From Candidatus Alistipes avicola (lineage in GTDB: Bacteria > Bacteroidota > Bacteroidia > Bacteroidales > Rikenellaceae), in assembly GCA_019118565.1 (NCBI GenBank), contig DWYR01000009.1, forward strand, positions 1 to 64,000: DNA of 64,000 nt, given 5' to 3'. The notes under the pieces are model-generated. The model did not search any database, was not told where the DNA came from, and worked only from the letters and a program-made list of their open reading frames with translations. A program made the position numbers and the translations under genes. This document shows positions 35,512 to 43,427 of the stretch, one piece after another. The stretch's first letter is position 1. The number at the start of each line of letters is the position of its first letter.

Positions 35512-37371
35512 TTATTCCACTTCCATCAGGATGGTGTCTGTGGCGACATTGTCTCCTTCCTGTACGAAGATCTGTTTTACTTTGCCAGCGACATCGGATG
35601 TAATCGAGTTTTCCATCTTCATCGCTTCGAGGACGGCAACTTCCTGTCCGTTTTTCACCGAGTCACCGACTTTTACCCGTAGGGCGATTACACGCCCCGG
35701 CAGCGGTACGGTCACTTTGTGTCCGGTAATGGCTTTCACATCGGCCTTGGCTGCTTTTTCCTCGGCTTTCTCCTGCGAGGCTGTCTGGGCGCCGCTGGCT
35801 GCGAATGCCTTTTTCTTCTGATCGGTCAGGAAGGTTTTTGCCACGAGCGGGAAGAGTTCGAGCAACAGTACCTCTTTCTCATTGGCTGCCAGTTTCACAC
35901 CGCCTGCTTCCGGCAGTTCGGGATTCGGCTGCATCTGATACTTCGACGTGTCGTAGGGAGTCTCTTCACGGACACCTGCGATCTTCAATCGGAATTCGGG
36001 ATCGATCTTCACAGGTGTTTCTCCGTATTCGCCTTTTACAAGGGCGACGAATTGCGAGCTCTTGTTGGTGTAGAAGGGTCGTCCGGCTTTTTCGTCCATT
36101 GCGCACTGTACGGCCTGAGCACCGACGATCTGCGAGGTAGGAGTTACCAGAGGCGGCAGACCGGCCGCCAGACGTACCGTCGGGATCAACTCCATGGCGC
36201 GGGGCAGGATCTCTTCGGCTTTGAGCTGTTGCAACTGTGCCACCATGTTGGTGTACATGCCGCCGGGAATTTCGGCATTCTTGACCAGTTCGTTGGGTGC
36301 CGGGAATCCGAAATATGCTTCGATCTTGTGGCAAGCATCGATCAGGGTTGCTTCGTCTTCGTTCTGAGCAGCCTGGATCGCGCGGTCGAATTCGGCTTCG
36401 ATCTCTTTCGGCAGTTCGTCTGTCAGCGGGTTGAAGGGTTTGGGCTCGGGCTTGTCCTTGCCGAATACCGATACGTTCAACTCGTGACGAATCTCCTTGA
36501 GCTGGGTGTTTATCTTGGCAACGGCCTCCATGTTTACGCCGATGTCGATGCCCAACTTCTTGCAGAATACATAGACCAGTTCGATGGCTGGAGCGGCGGG
36601 CCCTCCTGCGAAATACCAGCAGTTGGTGTCGACCACATCGACACCGGCCACGATAGCAGCCAGTACGGATGCCAGGCCGTATCCCGGTGTACAGTGGGTA
36701 TGGAAGTCAACGGGGATGTTCAGGTTCTTCTTGAAGAGTTTGACCAGACCGCTGACCCGGTGGGGCGGGATCAGACCCGACATATCCTTGATCGTGATCA
36801 TGTCGGCACCGAGGGCCTCCATCTGTTTGGCTTTTCCGAGGAAGTATTCGTCGGTAAATACCGGTTTCGGTTTCTTCTTGCCCATCAGTTTGGCGAAGAA
36901 TCCCGGTTCGGGGTATTTCGGATCGACCGTATAACATACGGCGCAGTCAGCCATACCACCGTACTGTTTGACGTATTTGATCGTCGACTTGATGTTGTTT
37001 ACGTCGTTCAGGGCATCGAAGATACGCATGATATTCAAGCCGCTTTCGATGGCGTTCCGACAGAATCCGTCGATGATCTTGTCCGTATAGGGCGAATATC
37101 CGAAAAGGTTTCGACCGCGGGAGAGGGCTGTCAGTTTCGAAGCGTCGCCCACGGCTTTGTGGATTGTTTCGAGACGGGTCCAGGGGTTCTCGTTCAGATA
37201 GCGCATGATCGAATCGGGAACGGCTCCGCCCCACACCTCCATGGCATAGAAGTGTGCGTCTTTATAGAAAGGAAGACAACGGTCTACCTGGGCTTGACTC
37301 ATTCGTGTCGCGAAAGACGACTGCTGGCCGTCTCGCAACGTTAGGTCTCTGATTTTTAAAGACTTTGCCAT
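35512..37371 (-). CDS. oadA: Oxaloacetate decarboxylase alpha / carboxyltransferase with biotin domain
   Basis: 619 residues. The N-terminal carboxyltransferase TIM barrel (LTLRDGQQSSFATRM at about 10-24; metal-binding HTHCTPGYG), the conserved carboxylase domain and a C-terminal biotinyl domain with the acceptor Lys in LEAMKMENS form the classic OadA/PycB layout. It transfers carboxylate from oxaloacetate to biotin. The membrane beta and gamma subunits are not adjacent, so it may instead serve as a pyruvate carboxylase B-like subunit or pair with subunits elsewhere. The strong upstream promoter has a palindrome over its start site. Confidence 0.9.
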   Translation of the reverse strand: MAKSLKIRDLTLRDGQQSSFATRMSQAQVDRCLPFYKDAHFYAMEVWGGAVPDSIMRYLNENPWTRLETIHKAVGDASKLTALSRGRNLFGYSPYTDKIIDGFCRNAIESGLNIMRIFDALNDVNNIKSTIKYVKQYGGMADCAVCYTVDPKYPEPGFFAKLMGKKKPKPVFTDEYFLGKAKQMEALGADMITIKDMSGLIPPHRVSGLVKLFKKNLNIPVDFHTHCTPGYGLASVLAAIVAGVDVVDTNCWYFAGGPAAPAIELVYVFCKKLGIDIGVNMEAVAKINTQLKEIRHELNVSVFGKDKPEPKPFNPLTDELPKEIEAEFDRAIQAAQNEDEATLIDACHKIEAYFGFPAPNELVKNAEIPGGMYTNMVAQLQQLKAEEILPRAMELIPTVRLAAGLPPLVTPTSQIVGAQAVQCAMDEKAGRPFYTNKSSQFVALVKGEYGETPVKIDPEFRLKIAGVREETPYDTSKYQMQPNPELPEAGGVKLAANEKEVLLLELFPLVAKTFLTDQKKKAFAASGAQTASQEKAEEKAAKADVKAITGHKVTVPLPGRVIALRVKVGDSVKNGQEVAVLEAMKMENSITSDVAGKVKQIFVQEGDNVATDTILMEVE

Positions 37372-37413
37372 TGTATTGATGTTTTTAAAGGTGATACATC
37401 CGTTTTGTTTCTT

Positions 37414-37442
37414 CGATTCCTCTTTCGGAAGAGGAGGAATCG
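37414..37442 (-). other. Stable hairpin in oadA leader
   Basis: CGATTCCTC pairs with GAGGAATCG, and an inner CCTCTT-TCGG-AAGAGG stem extends it, inside the 5' untranslated region about 40-70 nt before the ATG. It could stabilise the mRNA or affect translation. Confidence 0.5.
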
Positions 37443-37443
37443 A

Positions 37444-37461
37444 TTGTTATTCGAATAACAA
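37444..37461. promoter_or_regulatory. 18-bp perfect palindrome over oadA start site
   Basis: TTGTTATTCGAATAACAA lies directly downstream of, and overlaps, the -7 box of oadA, covering the predicted transcription start. This is the classic position for a repressor operator. Confidence 0.6.
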
Positions 37462-37489
37462 ATATAGTAAAATAACTTCATTGACCAAA
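37459..37489 (-). promoter_or_regulatory. oadA promoter
   Basis: On the minus strand TTTG (37489-37486), a 19 bp spacer and TATATTTG (37466-37459). The leader is about 80 nt. Confidence 0.75.
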
Positions 37490-37664
37490 TTTTTTCTCAA
37501 AAATTTTTAATAAATAAAAAGTTCTTCTATATGAGGTGAAAAACGATACCATGCTTGGTACTGTAGGGGAGGGACCGTCCCTCTTCGGGGGGCTCTCCCA
37601 TTCTGGGAGAATCATCTCTTCGGGACAAGTTGACATTCGATTCGTATTTCTTCGGGCTTTTTCA

Positions 37665-37672
37665 TACCTTTG
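37665..37672 (+). promoter_or_regulatory. -7 box of symporter gene
   Basis: TACCTTTG, exact consensus, 24 bp before the ATG at 37697. It overlaps the track's TTG start, ruling that start out. The 37490-37664 gap otherwise holds two small hairpins (GGGACCGTCCC; CTCCCATTCTGGGAG). Confidence 0.6.
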
Positions 37673-37696
37673 TTATCTGGAATCGTTTTATCGAAG

Positions 37697-39181
37697 ATGA
37701 CACCTGTTTCCATATTGCTTACGGTTTTGGGCTATGTCGCAGTCCTTTTCGTCGTGGCGGGATTTGCCGGGCGCAAAGTGACGAATCGTGGCTTTTTTAC
37801 CGGGAACCGCGAAAATCCCTGGTATGTGGCTGCATTGGCAATGGTCGGAGCGGCAATGTCCGGCGTGACGTTCGTCTCCGTTCCCGGTGCCGTGGCAGCC
37901 GATTCTTTCTCCTATATGCAGATGGTGGCCGGATTCGCCGTCGGACAGTTCGTGATTGCATTTGTCCTGATCCCGCTCTTCTATCGTCTGAAGGTGGTGT
38001 CGCTCTACCAATATCTGGATACGCGCTTCGGGCTTACGGCTCATCGCACCGGTGCCTGGTTCTTTTTCATCTCCAAGATCCTGGGGGCTGCCCTGCGGGT
38101 TTACGTCGTTTGCGTGGCATTTCAGGTGCTGGTTTTCGATCCGCTCGGCATCTCGTTTATTATTAACATTCTATGTATGATGGCTCTGGTTTGGCTTTAT
38201 ACGTGGCGGGGCGGGGTCAAGTCGGTTGTCTGGACCGATATCCTGCATTCGCTGTGTCTGGTGAGTGCCATCGTGCTGAGCATTGTCTTCATCCTGCAAA
38301 GCCTCGGGTGGTCCTTCGCGGATGCGGTCGGAACGATCCGTGAATCTTCGATGTCGCGAATCCTCTTTTTCGACGATCCGGGGTCGTCGCGTTACTTCTG
38401 GAAGATGTTTTTCGGCGGGGTCTTCGTGCTGGTTGCCATGACCGGACTGGATCAGGATATGATGCAGCGCAACCTGAGCTGTCGTTCGCCGCGCGATGCC
38501 AAAATCAATATCGTCATCACGGCCTTCAGTCAGTCGGTCGTGATTCTGTTGCTGCTCGTTCTGGGGGCTTTGCTTTACTTGTATGCAGACCGGACCGGCC
38601 TTGCCTTACCTCCGGTCGGAGATCAGGTATTCGGGGTGGTTGCCGTAAATGGTGGCCTGCCGTTGATCGTTGGTATCATGTTCGTTATCGGTCTTATGTC
38701 GAGCACCTATTCATCCGCAGGAGCTGCCTTGACCGCCTTGACAACCTCCTTTACGATCGATATTCTGCGGGGCGACAAGCGATGGCCGGACCGGAAACTG
38801 ACCCGTGTCCGGAAAGGGGTACACCTGGCCATGGCCCTCGTGATGGCACTTGTCATCCTGCTGTTCGGACGTTTCGGTAATGACAGCGTGATCAATCTGG
38901 TTTTCAAGGTGGCCAGCTATACGTACGGACCTATTCTTGGAATGTTCGCTTTCGGTATTCTGACCCGTTGGCAGATCCGCGACCGTTGGTTGCCGTTGGT
39001 GGCGGTGATGGCTCCGATTCTTTCCGCTTTGCTGCAAAGCATCGCTGCCGATAAATGGGGGTATCAGATTGGTTTCGAATTGATTGTATATAACGCTTTG
39101 CTGACAATGGTCGGAATGGCATTCTTGGTGGTGCGAAATCCGAAGAGTCGGGAACATGATATAAAGTCAAAGATTAGTTGA
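37697..39181 (+). CDS. Sodium:solute symporter (SSS family)
   Basis: 494 residues with about 13 hydrophobic helices. The SSS-family pattern is visible: an N-terminal GRKVTNRGFFTGNRENPWYVAAL segment, AMSGVTFVSVPGAV in TM1-2, MTGLDQDMMQRNLSCR, and FVIGLMSSTYSSAGAALTALTTSF near TM8, which contributes sodium ligands. It imports a small substrate with sodium, possibly driven by the sodium gradient from Nqr. The substrate cannot be assigned. Confidence 0.88.
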   Translation: MTPVSILLTVLGYVAVLFVVAGFAGRKVTNRGFFTGNRENPWYVAALAMVGAAMSGVTFVSVPGAVAADSFSYMQMVAGFAVGQFVIAFVLIPLFYRLKVVSLYQYLDTRFGLTAHRTGAWFFFISKILGAALRVYVVCVAFQVLVFDPLGISFIINILCMMALVWLYTWRGGVKSVVWTDILHSLCLVSAIVLSIVFILQSLGWSFADAVGTIRESSMSRILFFDDPGSSRYFWKMFFGGVFVLVAMTGLDQDMMQRNLSCRSPRDAKINIVITAFSQSVVILLLLVLGALLYLYADRTGLALPPVGDQVFGVVAVNGGLPLIVGIMFVIGLMSSTYSSAGAALTALTTSFTIDILRGDKRWPDRKLTRVRKGVHLAMALVMALVILLFGRFGNDSVINLVFKVASYTYGPILGMFAFGILTRWQIRDRWLPLVAVMAPILSALLQSIAADKWGYQIGFELIVYNALLTMVGMAFLVVRNPKSREHDIKSKIS

Positions 39182-39292
39182 ATGGAATAACTGTTTTGTA
39201 GTTAGAAGAATGCGACGGTTGTATCTTTGGATCCGTATTTGATTTGTACTTTCTGCCTTTGCGGAAAAAGTCCGGCATACCGTAAATTTTTC

Positions 39293-39300
39293 TACCTTTG
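39293..39300 (+). promoter_or_regulatory. -7 box of the small membrane protein gene
   Basis: TACCTTTG, exact consensus, 18 bp before the ATG at 39319. The track start (39298) lies inside it. Confidence 0.55.
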
Positions 39301-39318
39301 ATTTTGAAAATCTTTTTT

Positions 39319-39519
39319 ATGGATAAAGAGAATGGGAAGAGTCCCGGCTTTACGTTCTGTATCTGTATTGGTACGTGTTTGGGTATGGCTTTGGGGGCTG
39401 CGATGGACAAACTCGCGGTGGGTATGGCGCTGGGTTATATGTTTGGTGTCATGTACTATCTTTTCTTCGCGAAATCCGATAAGGAAGAGAGCAATAACGA
39501 TACTCAGTTAAAAGAATAA
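39319..39519 (+). CDS. Small membrane protein of unknown function
   Basis: 66 residues from the ATG at 39319. Two Gly-rich TM helices (FTFCICIGTCLGMALGAAM and AVGMALGYMFGVMYYLFF) are followed by a charged tail (KSDKEESNNDTQ). The glycine pattern resembles glycine-zipper membrane proteins. No family assigned. It is followed 6 bp later by the YqeY gene, so cotranscription is likely. Confidence 0.7.
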   Translation: MDKENGKSPGFTFCICIGTCLGMALGAAMDKLAVGMALGYMFGVMYYLFFAKSDKEESNNDTQLKE

Positions 39520-39525
39520 TTTGTC

Positions 39526-39975
39526 ATGTCTTTAGAACAACAAATCTCAAAAGGTATCATGGAGGCGATGAAGGCCAAGGATACCGTGCGTCTGATGACG
39601 CTTCGTAATGTAAAGAAGGTTATTTTGGAGGCGAAGAGTGCTTCGGCCGGAATTGCAGAGTTGTCCGATGAGGAGGTGATCAAGATTATCGGCAAGCTGG
39701 CCAAACAGGGGACCGATTCGGCGAATATCTATACGCAGCAGAACCGTCCGGACCTGGCTGCCGAAGAGTCTGCACAGGTTGCCGTCCTACAGGAATATCT
39801 GCCCAAGCAGATGACGCCGGAAGAGCTGACAGCCGCCGTGCGGGAGATCATCACCGAAGTGGGAGCTACCTCCATGAAGGAGATGGGCAAGGTGATGGGC
39901 GTTGCCTCGAAACGCCTGGCCGGCCGTGCCGACGGTAAGGAGATTTCGGCAAAGGTCAAAGAGCTGCTGTCATAA
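39526..39975 (+). CDS. GatB/YqeY domain protein
   Basis: 149 residues, almost entirely the GatB/YqeY helical domain (RLMTLRNVKKVILEAKSA ... LQEYLPKQMTPEEL ... EMGKVMGVASKRLAGRADGKEIS). In GatB this domain contacts tRNA; free-standing YqeY-type proteins have no well-established role. It overlaps no neighbour, and the BASS-like gene follows at 39995. Confidence 0.9.
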   Translation: MSLEQQISKGIMEAMKAKDTVRLMTLRNVKKVILEAKSASAGIAELSDEEVIKIIGKLAKQGTDSANIYTQQNRPDLAAEESAQVAVLQEYLPKQMTPEELTAAVREIITEVGATSMKEMGKVMGVASKRLAGRADGKEISAKVKELLS

Positions 39976-39994
39976 TCGGGGAATACGCGAGGGT

Positions 39995-40906
39995 ATGGGC
40001 CTGCTGCACGCGCTGCATCGCAACGTAAAGACCATTGCGATGCCTTTGGCGATGGCTGTCGGGGCTGTGTTGTACCGTCCGTTGGCCACCCTTGAGGCGG
40101 GGGCGCACGGCATGATAACGCCGACGTTTATCTTTATCATGCTTTTCGTCACCTTTTGTCGGGTCGAACCCCGTCAAATGCGTTTCAGCAGACTGCATCT
40201 CTGGCTGCTCGTCTGTCAGTTTGTCGGATGTGCCGTGGTCTATCTGTCGCTGCGCTGGATCGATCCTGTGCTGGCTCAGGGCGGATTGATCTGCGTGTTG
40301 GCACCCGTTGCGATGGCGGCCGTCGTGATCGGGGGAATGTTGGGGGCCAACGTCACTACGATGGCCTCGTTCAACCTGATCAGCAACCTGGCCGTCGCCG
40401 TTGTCGCTCCGGTGATTCTTGCCTGGGTCGGAGCTGCTCACTGCACCTTCGGAGGAATCCTCTCCCGGGTGGGAACCTTGCTGGTACTGCCGTTTGTGGC
40501 GGCGCAACTGTGCCGCTGGCTCTTACCCCGAGTTGCGCAATGGGTTGCCGGGTATGGGCAGATTTCGTTTTACGTCTGGCTTCTGTCGCTCGTCTTTGTT
40601 ATCGGACGTACCACAACCTTCATCCTTGACCTGGAGAGTGCCGATCCCTTAAGCGAAGTCGTTTTTGCCCTGGTTGCTTTGGTAATTTGCCTGGCTCAAT
40701 TCCGGGTAGGACGGGCCCTGGGGGCGCGTTACGGTGATCCGGCAGCCGGAGGTCAGTCGTTCGGCCAAAAAAATACGATTCTGGCCGTCTGGATGGCCCA
40801 GTCGTTTCTCGATCCGATCTCTTCGATCGCTCCGACCGCTTATATTATCTGGCAAAATCTTGTGAATAGTTACCAGCTTTGGCGGCATGACCGGATCAGA
40901 GGGTAG
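39995..40906 (+). CDS. BASS-like (bile acid:sodium symporter type) membrane transporter
   Basis: 303 residues from the ATG at 39995, 19 bp after the YqeY stop; the track start lies inside that gene. About nine TM helices. Conserved-looking segments are APVAMAAVVIGGMLGANVTTMASFNLISN and QKNTILAVWMAQSFLDPISSIAPTAYIIWQN, the latter resembling the substrate-binding crossover of SBF/BASS transporters. The substrate is unknown, and bile acids are not implied. Confidence 0.7.
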   Translation: MGLLHALHRNVKTIAMPLAMAVGAVLYRPLATLEAGAHGMITPTFIFIMLFVTFCRVEPRQMRFSRLHLWLLVCQFVGCAVVYLSLRWIDPVLAQGGLICVLAPVAMAAVVIGGMLGANVTTMASFNLISNLAVAVVAPVILAWVGAAHCTFGGILSRVGTLLVLPFVAAQLCRWLLPRVAQWVAGYGQISFYVWLLSLVFVIGRTTTFILDLESADPLSEVVFALVALVICLAQFRVGRALGARYGDPAAGGQSFGQKNTILAVWMAQSFLDPISSIAPTAYIIWQNLVNSYQLWRHDRIRG

Positions 40907-40953
40907 TGCGTAAGGTGCTCGTTGGTGACTTTACTGTCGGGGATGCCTTGCTT

Positions 40954-41006
40954 GGGAATATGAAGGAGGCCTCATTTTTCAAAATGGGACCTCCTCCATT
41001 ATTCCC
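40954..41006. terminator. Long hairpin between convergent genes
   Basis: Nested inverted repeats GGGAATA/TATTCCC and GGAGG/CCTCC with an inner CATTTT/AAAATG. There is no clean T-run, so it is only a probable shared terminator for the convergent transporter and MFS genes. Confidence 0.55.
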
Positions 41007-41018
41007 AGAACGAATGGA

Positions 41019-42224
41019 TTAGCGCAATTTGTTGCGGATAAAACTTTGACGGGCGTATAGAAAATAGAAGAGTACGCCGACGGCATTGATTGCGAAGGCG
41101 AGCCAGAAGGCAGCCGAATAGCATCCGAGGTGTTCGGCTACGCTACCACCTCCGATAATGCCGAGTCCTATGCCGAGGTCCCAGGAGGTAAGAATGGTTG
41201 AGTTGGCCGTTCCTCTGCGTTCGTGGGGTGCCAAATTGATGAACATCGTCTGGATGGCTGGATACATATGGCCGTTGCCCAGCCCGATCATCAGTGCGGC
41301 GGCGTAGTATCCATACAGGTTCGGAACGGCCGTAAAGACGAAGTAACCGCAGAGCGACATCAACATTCCGATTGATGCGTTGTGTACGATCTTCCCTTCG
41401 CGCAGCGACTTATTGCCGACCAGCCGTGAAAGAATCAGACCGATGGCCAGCAACATGAAGAAGGTGCCCGACCCGGAAGTGATGTGCAGTACTTCCTGGC
41501 TGTATATGGCGATGTAGGTCGAGATGATACCGAACGAGAAGGCAAAAGCGGCGATGCAGATTCCTTCGCTCCAGCCCTTTACCAGGATGAATCGGTCGAG
41601 CGACAGTTTGTTGCTGTGTTCGATGGGTTGTCGTTCGCGGCATTTGATCGTGGAGTCGATGATCAGACCGCCCAGGGCAATGACGAGCGACATGGTGAAC
41701 AGCAGGTTGAAGTTGTGGATCGTATGGTAGATGTAAAGACCCATCGAGGGGCCGATTGCCATGGCGATGTTGTTGCTCAGACCGTAGTAGCCGATGCCTT
41801 CCGAACGGCGTTCGGGATAGAGAACATCGACGGCCATCGTGCTGTTCGCTACGGTTGCTGCGCCGAACGGAGCTCCGTGCAGGGTACGGATGACGGCAAA
41901 GAGCAGCAGGGATCCGGTGATATAGTATCCTGCGAAGAAGAGGGCAAAGCAGAAGTAGCAGATCAGCAACACCTTCTTACGCGGGAACGTGTCGACGACG
42001 AACCCGCTGAACGGTCTCACGCAGAGAGCCGTGAGGGTGTATCCGCTCAGAACGAGACCAATCATCGCCTTGTCTGCCGAGAAGGTGTCGCGCAGGTAAA
42101 GCGGCAAAAGCGGAGCCAGCAGATAAAAGGCGAAGAAAAGCATGAAGTTGGCGATCCATACTTTCAGATAGTTGCTGTTCCATAAAGCTGGTTGGCCGGT
42201 TTTTGTATCGTTTTCGGAGTCCAT
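41019..42224 (-). CDS. MFS transporter
   Basis: 401 residues, 12 TM helices. MFS signature DTFPRKKVLLICYF in the loop 2-3 position and GLGNGHMYPAIQTMF in the C-half. Layout typical of drug/sugar-efflux type MFS proteins, but the substrate is not predictable. It is the last gene of a HAD-DUF486-MFS operon, 31 bp after the DUF486 gene. Confidence 0.88.
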   Translation of the reverse strand: MDSENDTKTGQPALWNSNYLKVWIANFMLFFAFYLLAPLLPLYLRDTFSADKAMIGLVLSGYTLTALCVRPFSGFVVDTFPRKKVLLICYFCFALFFAGYYITGSLLLFAVIRTLHGAPFGAATVANSTMAVDVLYPERRSEGIGYYGLSNNIAMAIGPSMGLYIYHTIHNFNLLFTMSLVIALGGLIIDSTIKCRERQPIEHSNKLSLDRFILVKGWSEGICIAAFAFSFGIISTYIAIYSQEVLHITSGSGTFFMLLAIGLILSRLVGNKSLREGKIVHNASIGMLMSLCGYFVFTAVPNLYGYYAAALMIGLGNGHMYPAIQTMFINLAPHERRGTANSTILTSWDLGIGLGIIGGGSVAEHLGCYSAAFWLAFAINAVGVLFYFLYARQSFIRNKLR

Positions 42225-42255
42225 GTCGGTTATTATTGTGTGCAGACGATGTTTT

Positions 42256-42621
42256 TTACTTCTTGAAGATGAAATATACGGCCAGAATCAGACAGACAAA
42301 TCCGGCCAGATGGTTCCATCGCAACGTATCCGATTTCATGAAGACAACGGCGAAAACGGTGAATACCAGCAGGGAGATCACTTCCTGGATGACTTTGAGT
42401 TCCCAGATCGAAAATGGACCGGCGTATTGGTTGCTGCCGATACGGTTGGCCGGGATCTGGAAACAGTATTCGAAGAGGGCGATACCCCAACTGAGCAGGA
42501 TGATTGAAACGAGTCCGAGACGTTGAATCCTGGATTTGAAGGCTATCTGCCCGTACCAGGCCAGTGTCATAAAGGCGTTCGAGCAGATCAGCAGAAGAAT
42601 GGTTGTAATAGCACGGGTCAT
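42256..42621 (-). CDS. DMT family small membrane protein (DUF486)
   Basis: 121 residues with four TM helices. The conserved DUF486 segments FMTLAWYGQIAF, SWGIALFEYCFQIPANRIG and FSIWELKVIQEVISLLVF are visible. Single four-helix units of the drug/metabolite transporter superfamily work as dimers. Its start overlaps the HAD gene stop by 4 bp. Confidence 0.88.
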   Translation of the reverse strand: MTRAITTILLLICSNAFMTLAWYGQIAFKSRIQRLGLVSIILLSWGIALFEYCFQIPANRIGSNQYAGPFSIWELKVIQEVISLLVFTVFAVVFMKSDTLRWNHLAGFVCLILAVYFIFKK

Positions 42622-43277
42622 GATAAAAGATCGTTCAAGTTCGTGATGCAGGAGAAATCGTCGATAATGAGGTCCGCTTCGGTTTCTGTTTCGAGTACGG
42701 TACGCGGCAGCGTTGTCGTGAGGGCGACGATGCGGCCGATGCCGGCGCGTCGGGCGGCCGTGATGCCGGCCTTGGCATCTTCAAACACGAGACAGTCGCT
42801 CGGAGGCAGCTTCAAGCCTGCGGCCGAAAGCAGGTAGATCTCCGGGTCGGGTTTGCAGCGGGTAACCCGGTCTCCGCTCACGATGCAGTCGAAATAGGGG
42901 GCGATCCGGCACTTCTCCAGCACGAAGTCCACGTTTTCGCGTCCGCCGGAGGAGCCGACGGCACAGGGGATATGTCGGCGGTGGAGCTCTTCGAGCAGGG
43001 CGACAAGTCCTTTGACGGGGCGTATTTCCGGGGCATATATTTCGCGGTAGATGCGCTCTTTCTCGGCACCGAGTGTTTGCAGACCCTCTTTGCGGATGAT
43101 CTCCTCGGGCAGGATCAGACGCATGATATCGTCATTGCCCATGCCGAAAGCCGAATGCAGCTTCTCTTCCCAATTTTTGACACCGTGTCGCTGGCAGAAA
43201 AATTCGAATGCTTTTATATGGGCTTTGCTGTTGTCAACCAACACACCGTCCATATCGAACAGGATTCCTCGGATCAT
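42618..43277 (-). CDS. HAD-IA hydrolase, beta-phosphoglucomutase-like
   Basis: 219 residues. Motif I FDMDGVLVDN has both Asp, cap domain about 16-85, motif II VGSSGG, motif III KPDPEIYLL and motif IV FEDAKAGITAA. This is the beta-phosphoglucomutase-like group, acting on sugar phosphates or as a phosphatase. The start is set at 43277 because the track's ATG (43298) lies in the -7 box (43303-43296). It is the first gene of a three-gene operon. Confidence 0.88.
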   Translation of the reverse strand: MIRGILFDMDGVLVDNSKAHIKAFEFFCQRHGVKNWEEKLHSAFGMGNDDIMRLILPEEIIRKEGLQTLGAEKERIYREIYAPEIRPVKGLVALLEELHRRHIPCAVGSSGGRENVDFVLEKCRIAPYFDCIVSGDRVTRCKPDPEIYLLSAAGLKLPPSDCLVFEDAKAGITAARRAGIGRIVALTTTLPRTVLETETEADLIIDDFSCITNLNDLLS

Positions 43278-43295
43278 TGTCTCGGATTTTGTTCG

Positions 43296-43303
43296 CAAAA
43301 ATA
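43296..43303 (-). promoter_or_regulatory. -7 box of HAD-DUF486-MFS operon
   Basis: TATTTTTG on the minus strand, exact consensus. Confidence 0.55.
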
Positions 43304-43348
43304 ACCATATTTTTCAGGAGTTGTCACTGTAAAACGGGGAAAGGAAGA

Positions 43349-43373
43349 AAATCTCCTTTGGGAAAGGAGATTT
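43349..43373 (-). terminator. Terminator of the DUF5686 gene
   Basis: 11 bp stem AAATCTCCTTT / AAAGGAGATTT with a 3-nt loop, followed on the minus strand by a T-rich stretch. Confidence 0.65.
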
Positions 43374-43427
43374 CGTCGACCTTCGTTTCGTTGGAGAACG
43401 GGATGTGGAGAGGTCCGACCGTACGGG

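Noticed and set aside
35719-37344. 541-aa plus-strand ORF
   Set aside because: Shadow antisense to oadA; composition is Cys/Phe/Gly-rich and matches no family.
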